DNA from: Leishmania mexicana MHOM/GT/2001/U1103
Lineage: Eukaryota > Euglenozoa > Kinetoplastea > Trypanosomatida > Trypanosomatidae
Direction of reading: 5' to 3'
Assembly (NCBI RefSeq): GCF_000234665.1
Contig: NC_018315.1
Coordinates: forward strand, 392,047 to 454,546
DNA: 62,500 nucleotides
Part shown: piece after piece, positions 19,951 through 30,875 of the stretch
Layout: the number at the start of each line of letters is the position of its first letter
Position numbering within the stretch: the first letter of the stretch is position 1
Position numbers and translations under genes: made by a program
Notes under the pieces: model-generated
Databases searched by the model: none
The model's input: the letters and a program-made list of their open reading frames with translations, nothing else
What the model was told of the DNA's origin: nothing

Positions 19951-20326
19951 ATCCCCCCCTCCTCCTGCGCGTCTCCTTCCCCCCCTCCTCCTGCGCGTCT
20001 CCATCCCCCCCTCCTCCTGCGCGTCTCCTTCCCCCCCCTCCTCCTGCGCGTCTCCATCCCCCCCCTCCTCCTGCGCGTCTCCATCCCCCCCCTCCTCCTG
20101 CGCGTCTCCTTCCCCCCCCTCCTCCTGCGCGTCTCCTTCCCCCCCCTCCTCCTGCGCGTCTCCTTCCCCCCCCTCCTCCTGCGCGTCTCCTTCCCCCCCC
20201 TCCTCCTGCGCGTCTCCATCCCCCCCCTCCTCCTGCGCGTCTCCTTCCCCCCCTCCTCCTGCGCGTCTCCTTCCCCCCCCTCCTCCTGCGCGTCTCCATC
20301 CCCCCCCTCCTCCTGCGCGTCTCCTT
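19951..20326. repeat. 27-bp minisatellite, 14 copies, C-rich on the + strand
   Basis: Fourteen tandem copies of a 26-27-bp unit (core cctcctcctgcgcgtctcc plus a C7-C8 run) differ mainly in C-run length and in ctt versus cat spacers. Because the common period is a multiple of three, frames stay open on both strands. They encode Pro-rich nonapeptide repeats on + and Arg/Gly-rich ones on -. Neither frame starts with a credible ATG or has a non-repeat protein domain, so I treat the open frames as by-products. The - strand is G-run-rich and could form G-quadruplexes. Confidence 0.85.
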
Positions 20327-22182
20327 TTTTTCTCTTCTGTCTCTCTCTCTTCCTGCACAGACCTCGTCTGAGCTCTCCTTTTTCTTCGCTCGGGCTCTTC
20401 TCTGTTGTCTCGCCTTGGTTCTGCGTGATTATACGTTGTATGCGGCGTACTTGGCGGCGTGGAGTACCCCTCACTCGTCTTCTCGATATTCTACGCTATT
20501 TGGTGTCGTCCGATACGCATACAACGAAGCGGGGCGAGCAACCACCACAACATAGAAGGATTCTGGGAGCCGTCTCTACCACCACTCAGCTTGGGGTGTG
20601 GGGTGTGGAGTGTGCTAGGGAGCTCGGTGCAACGCCTAGCGCGATTGTGTGCGTGTGTGTGTATATGTATGCATGCGTATGCGAACACCGTCTGAATTTT
20701 GTGTTTGTGATGGTTTTTCGTCCTTGCCCTTGCTCGCCTGCTAACTGTCTCTCATGTGTGTGTGTCTCCTCGATTCGAACACTTTTTCGTTTTCTTGTAT
20801 CCCGTCCTTCCCCCCTCCCCTCCTGTACGTCGACTTCCTCAGGCGCTGGAAACAACTGATAGCGGTACCTGCGGGGTGGTCTCTCTCTCCCTCTCCCGTT
20901 CTTTTTCTTTCCTTTTTTCGTCACTCCTTTTTTTTCTTCCGGTTCGGTCGTTCACCTCGTGCGCACTCGAAGGGGGCTGGGAGCGGCGTCACGGTGGCTA
21001 CATTGCCACGCCTTCTCTAAGGCATCTGTGTGTACCTGAGTACCTGTACGTTTCTCTTCACAAGCGTTTCCTTTTGTTTCTTTTTTTTCCAGTCATCTCT
21101 CCCCCCGCCCTGTGGCGTGAAGCTGGAGTGTTTTCCCTGTCTTTTACCTCCTCGTGTGTTGCTCGCTCTCTGCCTGCCTGCCTGCCTGCTTGTGTGTGTG
21201 CGCGCGCACGCTCTACCTCCGCCTCTCTTGCAGACGTACGTACACACCTGTCATTTGATCTTCGGCGTTTTCGTTTTTTTTTGTTTTGCGCGTGTGTGTC
21301 TGTGCCCCGCTTCTGTCCCTCACGCGGTGCACCTCACCGCCCATCCCCCCCCCCACCCACACACACCAATCAATCTCTCCACCACCACACTTATACCCCA
21401 TTTTTTTTACTTCTGTATCGACCCTTTCTTGAATACCGTCCTTGTTAGTGTTGTTGCCTTCTCGGTCGTTCTTCTCCACCCCCCCTCCATCACACATTTT
21501 TTCGCTCCCCACCCCTTCTGCTCGCTTCTGTTTTGCTGCCCACTTCCCACTCCTCCTCTTCTTCCGACCTTTCTTCACGTTCTTATTCACAGAAACGTTG
21601 TTGTTGTATCTTCCTTCGGTCGTGTGCACCGCCGCCGCCGCTTCTCGTTGCCGGCCTTCGCTCTTCATCCTTTTTCTTTCTCTGAGCTGCATCAAAGCTC
21701 TTTTTTTTCGTTGCTTCCTGTCGTCCTGCGAGTCTTTCTGCGTGACACGGTGCCTGCGATCCCTCCTGTCGGCGTGCAGCGGGTGTGTTGGCTCTCCCCT
21801 CCCTCCCTCCCTCCCTCCCCCTTTCTGTGACCCACCGGTGCCGCTGCCAAACCGCTCCTCTCCCCCGCTGTTCCTCCTATCCCCCTCTCACTCCGTCTTG
21901 TCCACGACACTACATTTCGCGGGTTTTCCCTGTGTCGCCACCTCCCCCCCCCCCACACACACTCGTGACAGCTTTGGAAGTTGCACAACACGCACAAGCG
22001 AGGCAAGCACTCATAATACCCCCCCCCTCCCCTCCCCACGGAAAAAAGGAAGGGGTGACAGCGAGTCTAAGCGGCCCGCGTGTCGGGGGCACTGGGTCGC
22101 GAGCGAGAAGAATGACGGGTCAGCGTCTTCAAGGAGCGGATGAGAACCAAAACATTTTCCTTCGTCACATACGGGCACACAC

Positions 22183-22204
22183 ACAAACACACACACACAC
22201 ACAC
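22183..22204. repeat. (CA)n microsatellite
   Basis: About eleven CA units in the gene-free interval upstream of the RNA-binding protein gene. Confidence 0.8.
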
Positions 22205-23969
22205 GACTTAATCAGAACACCTCCGCACCACGGAAACACCGTCCGGGGGAAGGGCTAAGGGCAGAGAGAGGGAGGCGCCCAGCGCACTGCTTCACATAAG
22301 GCGCCTAGCCTTCCGTCCTTCCGTCCACACCGTCATATCTTGTACGTTCCTGCCATTTTATTATTATTTATATTTACTTTGGCGGAGGTGGAGGCGGCGG
22401 AGGCGGAGGAGGGGGAGAGAGACCTCTTTCTCCGTGTCTTGTTGTGTGCGGGCTCGTCTTCGTTTTTCGCGGCTCGCGTCTCTCCTCCCGCCTTTATTTT
22501 TTTTGTCTGTGCCACTCGGTGGGGGACTGCACTCACTGCCGATTCCTCTTGGGCGCTCTGCGTCTCTGTGTTGGTGTTTGTCTTGGTGCGCTCAACGTAG
22601 TCGACGAGGGAGTGGAGGAGGGGAGCAACAGCGGTGCGCCGGTGCATTGAACGCCGCAGGAGGGTCACGCTGAAAGAAGGAATTGAGGAGAGAGGGGAGG
22701 GGGAGGGGGAGAAGAGTTTGACGCAAGGTACGTTGGCTTAGGCAAGCGGCGCTCCAAATCCCCCTTTTTTCCCGCATCCCTTTCGTTTACATATCCAGAC
22801 AAGGAGTGCTTCGAAACAGCGAGACGGAGGAAGACACCGCCACATGCCTTTCGAGCACGCACTTGCGATACACCAGACGACGAAACAAACTATTCCCATC
22901 TAAAGACACAGAAAACCTCCAACACACCGCCCCCACACACACATACCCACCTACCCCCCTACACACACACAGGCGTCCATACACAACGCCTGGCGCTCTT
23001 GTGTAGTGCCCACGCTGCTGCACAGTACCCCTCCCTCCTTCCCATTCACCCACCCCACCGTTTCAGGTGCTCACAGCGCTCCACACTCACCCAACGCCGA
23101 ACTAAGCGTAGTCCTCATCGGTATCACTGGCCGACATATACACCCTCACTCATACGAGGAACGCTTGCACGACGAAGAGCAGCCACGTGGGTTTATTTCG
23201 TGTTGTCGTCCGTGTACTACCTCCCTTTCCTCTCCATTCTATTCCACTCTTCTGCACATCCCCAACCCACCCTCTGCCTCTCTCTCCCTCTGTGTGTGTG
23301 TGACGCAGTCATATCTTCGCCCTTCCTGCAAACCTGTCTTCCTCTCGGCCTTGTCGGGGGACGTTGCGCTTGATCTATCTTCATCATTGTCATCTTGTTG
23401 TTTTCCGCGCTTGCTCGACGACGCTCGTGTGCTGGCTTGGTGTGCGTACGTTGTGTTCCGGGTCGCTATTTTGTGTGCTTCCGTTTCTTCGTTTTCCATT
23501 TTTTTCTAGGTACGCCTTTTTTCTTTTTTTTTTCGCTGGCGGCTGTTTGGAGAGGGGCAACACCCACACACCCACACCCAGACCCACGCAGAGAAAGAAA
23601 GAACGAGAGGGGTCTCGGCACAACGTGGTGCTTGTGCCTGCTCTCCTTCTCCTCGTCCGGCGCGGGATACGGATTTGTCTTTTGCGTGTGTGTGCGTCCG
23701 AGTGCAAGTTGGGTGTTTCTCCCTCTCCCTCCCTCTCTCGTGCTTCGGCACGCTTCCCTCGCCACGTTCTATATACTCTCTGTCTGTGCGTGCTCTCTTT
23801 TCTTTTTTTTTTCGCTGTTCGTTTCCTCTTTGGCTGCCCGTATTTTCTGTGTGTATGCGTGTGTGCGGTCTTTCTCTCCCTCTGACTTTAACGCCCTCCC
23901 CTCCCCTCCCCTCCCTTTTTCGCGCACACGCGTGTGTGGTGTGGTGTGGTCTCTCCCGTTCTCTGTCAA

Positions 23970-24026
23970 GACCTCTTCGTTTTATTTTTTTTTGTAAATA
24001 TATTTCCACCGTGTCCTCGTTGCTAG
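23970..24026 (+). promoter_or_regulatory. Candidate spliced-leader acceptor for the RRM protein gene
   Basis: A T-rich tract at 23973-23994 precedes the AG at 24025-24026. This would give a 5'UTR of about 129 nt. Other acceptors further upstream are equally possible in this very T/C-rich DNA. Confidence 0.35.
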
Positions 24027-24155
24027 AGAAACACTATCAACGCACGCCTTCAATACATATACGCATCCACACCGACAGGCTTGTGAAGACTCGCACGCGC
24101 GCAAGCGTGATTGTTCAGACGGGTGATCGCTGACTTCGTGTGTACGTGATTGAGC

Positions 24156-26924
24156 ATGAGCAGCTACCACCACAACCCGTACCGGCAATCGCCCGCCTCG
24201 TATACTCCACAGCAGGCCTCTCGTCAACAACAGGGGCAGGCGCAAGCTGCCACCCGAGACTCGACGCAGCCACCACCGCCGCCTCCGGCCGCTGATACGG
24301 ATGATTCCGTCAGCCGACTCTCGAGCCAGAGCCTCTCTGACTCAACCAGGGGGGCGCTTGCCCACTCGATGCTGCTTGTCGCGCGCGCCGTCTCAGTTAC
24401 GGGCGGCGCGCGTGCCGGCGCCCCGGCGTCTGCGTCGACCTTCACACATTCCCCTCCCTTCAGCAGTGTCGCGAACATGGCAATGGGCGGGGCGGCAGCG
24501 CTGGTGACTTCGACGACAGTCACCGCGCCCGCCCATGACTTCGAACCTTGCCGTGAGCGCCCGACACCTTTGTCTTCGCCGTTCGATGGTGTGAACTCGC
24601 AGCATCAGTCGCTCACTTCGCCGCTGCAAGGACTTCCACTGCCTCGGTCGCGACACAGCGCCGATGTCGGCGGCGACGATTTATCGCTTGCCGGGAACAC
24701 TGTGGGTTCGCTGCCGAGCGAGAGCACCCCCACTCGGTGCTCTGCCGGTCCCCTGCGGTCGCGCCAAGCGCTCTTGAATGCGCAGTCTCTAAGCTCCACG
24801 ATTGCACTGGAACGGCACTCGTTCTCTGACTGGTATGCGACCGCGGCGTGGGATGACCCATCCACCGGCTCGTGCCCGAGCAGCAGTAGCTGGTCTCTCC
24901 TGAACCAGCCGCAGCCGCGCAACGCTGCCCGCACGATGGCGTCGTCACCGATCTCCACTGTCGACACGGTCGCGACGACACTCTTCATCGACGGTTTGCC
25001 TGCGTTCATCGAGAACAAGTGGCAGTTGCAGCCTTATGTGCCACCACAGGGGGTGGTGGCGCTTCGTGTAAAGAGCTCGCGAGGCAGGAACGTCGGCTTC
25101 GCCGTGTACGACAGCATCGCAGCCGCGCGCGACGCCTTGACGTGGTTCAAGCAGATGCTGATCATCAAGGAAGTGGTACAAACCTCCACATTCGGCGCAC
25201 CACCCGCTGCCGAGTCCGCGCGAGGGACTGAGGTGCCGCCTGTCCTTGCGAGCGGTGACTGCAGTGCGCCGCCAGCTGGTGGGACGAGTGCTTGCTTCCC
25301 CGGCTCGCCCGTCGAGTCGGAGCCGACGCCGCTGGAGTACGAGGAGTACCTCTGCACCCAGCCAGTGCCCGGCCAGTTTGCATCTTTGCTGCGGAGGTGC
25401 ACCCTTCTGCGAGCGGAGTGGGCCCGAAGCTTGGAAACTCAGCACCCACCCGCTAACGTGGCGGCCGCTGCCGCTGCCAGCTCTGTCGCCTCCTCCCCGT
25501 TGTCCTATCCAACATCGCCGTGGGGGACGGCAGCGGCGGTGATCCGTCCACCGCGGCCACCACCGATGGTGACGGCGGTGCCGCATGTAGGCCGAGGGCC
25601 CAGCCACGACGTCGGCGACAGCTACTCGCAGGTGTCAGAGGTGGCCCGGCAAGCTCCAACACCGCAGGCACATCCTCATCATCCACTGCCGTCGCCCATC
25701 GCGTGGTCGCCGGGGTCGCAGTCTCCTCAGCAGCCACCACACCCTTGCGCCACTGTCGGCTGTGCTGACGCACAGGCCACACACCCGCCAGTGCATAACC
25801 CGTCGTTTCCATCAACGCCGTACCACACGCCTTCGCCGTTGACGCGCCGCGTTTGGGCTTCCTCGGCGCCATCAGCGCCGTTGGAGAGGCCGGAGGTGCG
25901 TTGCTACTACAGCTGCAGTGCCGCCCAAAAAGCCTCCCACCAGCACGCGCATTCCACCACTTGCCAACCTCCCTTTTCTGCGCATTGGGGCTCGCACATG
26001 ACTAAGCGCAGCGATGCGCGTGAGGGGATGGATGCCTGGCGAGGCGCACCACCAGAGCCGCCGGCGTTGTCGCACCGTCAAGAGTCACGCCCGCAGCCGC
26101 ACCACGGGTCCTATCGTCACCACCAGTATTCGAGTGAGCCCCCCCTCCCTTCCCGTACGCTCTTTGTGCGCCTCATCCACAACTTCGACGCACCCGGGTA
26201 CCTGCAGCAAGACCAGGTGCACAGCAGCGCCGGCAGCAGCGCCCGCAGCAGCACAGGTAGTGCGAATGCGATGCCCATGAAGCCGCTCACGACGGTGAGG
26301 TTACCACCAACCGTTGCAGGTTCAGTGACCGCGCCGGGGACTACCACTGGGTACGCCGAGGAAGCTGCGCCGCCGACACCGACGCCGCTTGTCTCGCAGA
26401 CTACCCCCTCGCTACACGTGTCACCAGCGAGCGGTGCTAAAGGCACCCGTCCGGTGGTCTCGGCCGTGCCGCACCATCACCACCACATGTATTACCAATC
26501 GCCGTCCTCCCCATCCTTGACGACGACCCCGCAGCTGCGCAGTCCGCTGGATAGCCGAGGCCTACAAGCGTATTCCTCATCGCAGCCACCACCGTCTTCG
26601 CAGCTGATGGGCCCATGTGCTGATCGTCATGGCGGCGGCGCTGGTGCTGCCGACGAAGCCCTCTCACGGACGACGCCGAACGCAGAGGACCGCGAATTCT
26701 TCCGCTTCGCACAGAGCGTGCTGCGCGAGGAGTACTTCTCCGAGAAGTTTGCCGGCTTCCTCCGGTACCGCGAGTTCTTGCGTCCGCCGTACTACGGCGG
26801 CTGTTTTGTGCTCTTTGAGCGAGGAGAAGACATGCAGCGCTGCCTCCAGTGGATGCGCAAGGACGAGCGGCTCATGAAATTGTTTGCAGTCGCACCGGCC
26901 CGCAACGACAGCTTCGGCCCTTGA
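24156..26924 (+). CDS. Putative RNA-binding protein with two RRM-like domains, the second split
   Basis: The 922-residue protein is mostly Ser/Pro/His/Gln-rich. A first RRM-like fold lies at about 274-340, with an RNP2-like LFIDGL (276-281) and an RNP1-like RNVGFAVY (311-318). A second RRM seems split. Its first strand TLFVRLIHNF is near 668-677. A low-complexity insert of about 170 residues follows. The remaining helix and RNP1-like YGGCFVLFERG (about 879-889) then complete it near the C-terminus. Large RRM proteins are common post-transcriptional regulators in trypanosomatids, where genes lack individual promoters; that function here is inferred. The ATG at 24156 is used because the frame upstream begins with a non-ATG codon. 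No orthologue name is assigned. It sits after an unusually long gene-free region, so its UTR may be extensive. Confidence 0.78.
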   Translation: MSSYHHNPYRQSPASYTPQQASRQQQGQAQAATRDSTQPPPPPPAADTDDSVSRLSSQSLSDSTRGALAHSMLLVARAVSVTGGARAGAPASASTFTHSPPFSSVANMAMGGAAALVTSTTVTAPAHDFEPCRERPTPLSSPFDGVNSQHQSLTSPLQGLPLPRSRHSADVGGDDLSLAGNTVGSLPSESTPTRCSAGPLRSRQALLNAQSLSSTIALERHSFSDWYATAAWDDPSTGSCPSSSSWSLLNQPQPRNAARTMASSPISTVDTVATTLFIDGLPAFIENKWQLQPYVPPQGVVALRVKSSRGRNVGFAVYDSIAAARDALTWFKQMLIIKEVVQTSTFGAPPAAESARGTEVPPVLASGDCSAPPAGGTSACFPGSPVESEPTPLEYEEYLCTQPVPGQFASLLRRCTLLRAEWARSLETQHPPANVAAAAAASSVASSPLSYPTSPWGTAAAVIRPPRPPPMVTAVPHVGRGPSHDVGDSYSQVSEVARQAPTPQAHPHHPLPSPIAWSPGSQSPQQPPHPCATVGCADAQATHPPVHNPSFPSTPYHTPSPLTRRVWASSAPSAPLERPEVRCYYSCSAAQKASHQHAHSTTCQPPFSAHWGSHMTKRSDAREGMDAWRGAPPEPPALSHRQESRPQPHHGSYRHHQYSSEPPLPSRTLFVRLIHNFDAPGYLQQDQVHSSAGSSARSSTGSANAMPMKPLTTVRLPPTVAGSVTAPGTTTGYAEEAAPPTPTPLVSQTTPSLHVSPASGAKGTRPVVSAVPHHHHHMYYQSPSSPSLTTTPQLRSPLDSRGLQAYSSSQPPPSSQLMGPCADRHGGGAGAADEALSRTTPNAEDREFFRFAQSVLREEYFSEKFAGFLRYREFLRPPYYGGCFVLFERGEDMQRCLQWMRKDERLMKLFAVAPARNDSFGP

Positions 26925-27396
26925 GTAGACGACTTGCCCACACGGCCTGCTCATCTCTAGCGCTTGCTGGGGTCTGGCTGCTCGCGTGGGGGTGAGCTTA
27001 GGGCGGATGCTGTGTGGCTGTGCTTATCCTTTCCTTTCCTTTCTGCGCGTGTGTGTGTGCGTACGCCCCCCCTCTCTCTCTGCGAGTGTGTGGCCACGAC
27101 CTCCACTCATCTTAAAAAAAATCCATTTGAAACGAAATTCTTTCCCTCCCCTCCCCTCTCCCCTCCCCCAGTTGTTTTCTTTGTGCCTTTACGTGTATGT
27201 ATATGCATGCATGTATGCATGTATGCATGTGTGTGTGTGTGTGCTCTCCTCCCCTCACTTTCCCTGTTTGTTTGGTTGAAACAAAAAATGTTTTGGTTTT
27301 CCTTTGTAGTACCATGTATCGCCCACGATCGCCTCTTCTATTTCGGCCCCTCTCCGCCTTTCCCCCCCTCCCTTTTTTCTCCCCTGTGTGCTCAAC

Positions 27397-27429
27397 TATA
27401 TATATATTATATATATATATATATATTAT
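27397..27429. repeat. (TA)n microsatellite
   Basis: Near-perfect TA repeat with TTA interruptions, downstream of the RRM gene. Confidence 0.85.
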
Positions 27430-27977
27430 GTATTATGTATATCGTTAACATGTTTGGTTGTCGGTTGGCTGCACGTATGTGAGTGTGTGACGGGTTTTAT
27501 TATTATTATTATAGCTCGATCTCCTTTTTTTGTTTCTCCTTTTGTGTATCCATCGACATCAGAAAAAAGGCATTACCCTGTCTTCCATTTCTCTCGCCTC
27601 CGCCCTTGCCTCCTCTTCTTCCTCCCCTTCTCGTTTCAGCATCTCCCTCCCTCTCAATATTCCGTATTTTCTTCTCTGGTGCGTTTCTTTCTCTGTATCT
27701 CGCTCGTTCTCTCCCTCTCTGTGTGTGCCTGCCTGCGTGCCTGCTTGCCTCTTCGTGTGCATGCATGTCGGTCGGCGTGTTTTCTCTCCCACGTCTCTCC
27801 GCAAACTTTTATATTTATTTATATTTTCGCCCTTTTTTTCTTTATCTCCGTTGTTTTACAGTGCTCTCTCTCTGTTTACTCACGTGTCTCCTTGATGAGC
27901 ACGTGTCCCATCTGTGCCTGTGTGCCTGTGTGTTTGCGCTTCACCTGTCCCTCCTCAGACTCCCCACACACCCACCT

Positions 27978-27980
<3 letters not shown>

Positions 27981-28009
<29 letters not shown>
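27981..28009. repeat. (CA)n microsatellite
   Basis: About fourteen perfect CA units. Confidence 0.9.
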
Positions 28010-28300
28010 CACCGAGACGCGGACACACCCTCTCGCGTTTGGGGATATGTGGCTCTGACACCTCTTTTTATTTTCATTTTTTCGGTTCTTCCCTTTTTCT
28101 ACCTTTTTCCGTTCGTCCTTCGCGTCTTTGCCTCCTCTTCCTCCTCCGCCTGCCCACGAGCCGTGTTGCGTCTCTCTCACAACGATGCCACCCGCTGCGC
28201 TTTTGGTGTTTTGGCTCACTACATTTTTTTTCCCGTGCTTCACGCGTGTGTCTGCGTGGTGGCTTCGTCCGCTGCTGTCACCTCGACACACCCGCAACCA

Positions 28301-28340
28301 NNCANCCANCCACACACACACACATATATATATATATATA
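28301..28340. repeat. CCAN/CA/TA microsatellite with undetermined bases
   Basis: Undetermined bases at 28301, 28302, 28305 and 28309 fall in a ccan-type run that leads into CA (28311-28324) and TA (to 28340) repeats. The Ns suggest uncertain or heterozygous repeat sequence. Confidence 0.85.
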
Positions 28341-30826
28341 GATACAAAGGAAAGCGCAACAACAAAGGGGGAGGGGCCTGCCGGCGAGATGTAGGCGGAA
28401 AGAAAAAAAAAAGGGGGGTGAGAGGAAGACGCATCCAAACGCGTGAAACGGCTCGTTTTTTTTTGTTCTTCAAAAATGTTTTATTGATGTCCTTGTCTTT
28501 TTTTTTGTTTTGCTCTTGTTATAGCGTGCTAACGTGTTTTCTCTCGTCACGCGCCGTCACAGAAATTTTTTTCTTCGTCGTCTCCCCGTTTCATGTTCGG
28601 TTCCCCCCCCTCCCCTCCCTTCCCCATCCCCCCGATGCTCTCTTCTGTTTTATACTTCACTGAAGGCGCCCTCGCCACTGTCCATGCGCCCAACAAGACG
28701 AAGAAATATTTCGCACGCCTCCGCTTATGCGCACACGCAGACGGTGTCACGTCTGCACCGCGAAAGCACGAGGTAGGACGAAACGCAATGGCTAACGAAA
28801 ATCAACGAAAAAAAGAAAATTATGGTAGGGAGGAGGAGGAGGAGGGGGGATGGATGAGAGAGACGGGTGAGCGTGTCAGTCGAACTGCCCCCCTCTCTCT
28901 CCCTCTCTCTCTTATCGGCGGAGGCCCGAGCTGTTTTCGCCTCACACCGCTGCCATTCTTTCGCTTTCCCTTTTTTCCAGTCCCTTTCGACTGCGCCAAC
29001 GCAACGTGACGACGTTGCACCGTCACCCCCGCCCCTCGTCCGTTCCTCCGGTCCTCATCGCACATGCCCTCCGTCGATTCCTGCTTTTCTCATTTTCTTT
29101 CCGTGAGTGCAGGTCACGTCTTTCGTTTTATTTTGTGCCCGGGTCTATTTATGTTTTTATTTCCCTCGTACGTGTGCGTGTGTGTGTGTGTCGGGGATCC
29201 GCGTCGGCGCTGTTCGCTTCTTCCGCTTCCTCACTGCAGCTGGATGTCCGCCGGATGCCCCTTTCATCCATGAAGCGGACAACACGAGCAATACGACGAA
29301 GGAACGAACGAACGAGAAGAAGAAAACAAACAAACAAAGGGAAGCCGCTCGCCTGCCGTTTTCTGTGTCGTTTTTCTTTCCTTTTTTTTTCTGTATGTTT
29401 GTGTTTTATGGTTCGCATAGTGTTGTCGTCTCCGTTCTTCTGCCTCCTCTTCGTACTTCTCCCCTCCCCCCTTCCCCACTTCCCCCCTCCATCCGTCACC
29501 TTCACACATGTATTCTCCTATCGATATATAGGTATGCCTCTTCCCAATGTATTGCACGTGTAGCACGGTATATTCGAGTTGGTCTTGTATTCCTTTTTTT
29601 TGGGGTTTTTTTTATCGTCCCTTTTTATTTTCCCTTGCATTTTTCTCTCGCTCGCTCTCTCTCTCTACCACCAGGGACGTACACGGGGGACACACGCACA
29701 CCATTTACGTGTGCATTGTGCCCACGTGTAAAGGAGGGTGTCGGGGCCTCCGCAGGAGGCGGGGCAGGGGGACGAGGAGGCAGGGCAACAGTACAAGGAA
29801 CCAACACGGGAAGGGCTGAGAGGCAATGGTAGCAGAGCGCTGTTTCTGTCGCAGCACAAGCACCGTCAGTGCATCATCATGCATTGTCAGCATGTATGTT
29901 ATGTGCGTGTGTGTGTGTGTTGGCTACAACAGCAACCCGTGGTGCTCTAAGTCCAACAGGCCCCCTCCCCCTCCCCCTCCCCTCCCCTCTCCTCTAGCTG
30001 CCCCCCCTCTCTCGCCGTCCCTATGTCAGATCGTCAAAGTAGAGATTACCCCTCTCTGTCTCTCCATGTACATGCGCACACGGGTGTGCGGTACTGAACG
30101 GAAAAAAAGGATAAAATGACGTAAGACGACAAGGGGAGCCGAAAAGGAAGTAGCGAGAAGTGATACGACCCCATCCATGGGAGGGAAAGCAGACAACAAA
30201 GACACGACGACGACGACGAACCAGGTGCTCCAGCACACCGGTTTCAAGCGACAGAGAAAAAAGAAAGACGTGTGAAAAAAAAGAAAAACAGTCGGGGGAA
30301 GAGGAAGGGACGGAGGAGGGAGGGGGCATCGACAGCAGGTGAAGCCTAAGCGCATGCCAAGCGCGACGGATGGGGAGAGTACCCGGCTAGGCTGCACATG
30401 GAAAGGTGTGTATCGGGGTCCATGTTTGTATGCGTGCCTGCCTGGTGCACGGACACATAGGTCTCCGCAACCCCTGCCTCTCTTCGCTCTCCGCACTCGC
30501 AGCTGAAAGACTGCAGACCTTTTGCTTGTGCGCTTCTTCCTGTTGCCTCTGTCCGTCTTCCCGTGTTTCTGCATGGCGACATGCACGCACCCGCTTTTTG
30601 TAGTGCGTGTGCGCATCTCTCTGAGCTCGACCCATTACCGCACCAAGGCTTGCTTCCCTCTTCCTCTCGCTCATCTTGAAGTGAACCGCCTTCTTCATCC
30701 CTGCACACCACCCTCCCCTCACGCTTTGGTGACAGCCGAACGTCCCTGCACACACGAAACGCGCACAATTTCAGCAACAACGTGGTGAGCTCATCTTTCC
30801 GTACATCGCCTTTCGTCTTCTGTTTA

Positions 30827-30858
30827 ACTTATTTCTTTTTTTTCGTTCTCTCGCTGAG
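30827..30858 (+). promoter_or_regulatory. Candidate spliced-leader acceptor for the Sec61 alpha gene
   Basis: The T-rich tract at 30829-30852 is followed by the AG at 30857-30858, giving a 17-nt 5'UTR. An alternative AG (tttcag) lies at 30773-30774. Confidence 0.45.
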
Positions 30859-30875
30859 CGTCCTCATCCGCCGTC

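Larger units (their letters stand above)
14127..24155. other. 10-kb gene-free region
   Basis: I find no credible protein, tRNA, rRNA or spliced-leader gene in this stretch. Open frames here lack ATG starts or are Ser/Leu/Phe/Pro strings caused by T/C-rich sequence. Landmarks are a less pyrimidine-rich island at about 15240-15570, TA/TG repeats at 18316-18369, a short TA run near 19829-19843, a 27-bp minisatellite at 19951-20326 and a CA run at 22183-22204. The left end must contain the 3'UTR of the dehydrogenase-like gene and the right end the 5'UTR of the RNA-binding protein gene. Unrecognised non-coding RNAs or a lost gene cannot be excluded. Confidence 0.55.
26925..30875. other. 4-kb intergenic/UTR region, no gene seen
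   Basis: The region contains many microsatellites: TATG/TG near 27190-27241, TA at 27397-27429, CA at 27981-28009 and CA/TA at 28311-28340. Four ambiguous bases lie at 28301-28309. A purine-rich island spans about 28370-28440. Open frames are low-complexity or non-ATG. The segment at about 30120-30350 is A/G-rich, unlike its pyrimidine-rich surroundings, but encodes nothing I recognise. Confidence 0.55.

Noticed and set aside
19446..20555. Long Pro/Leu-rich frame on + and Arg/Gly-rich frames on - across the minisatellite
   Set aside because: Their length follows from a tandem unit that is a multiple of three; there is no credible ATG and no non-repeat domain.
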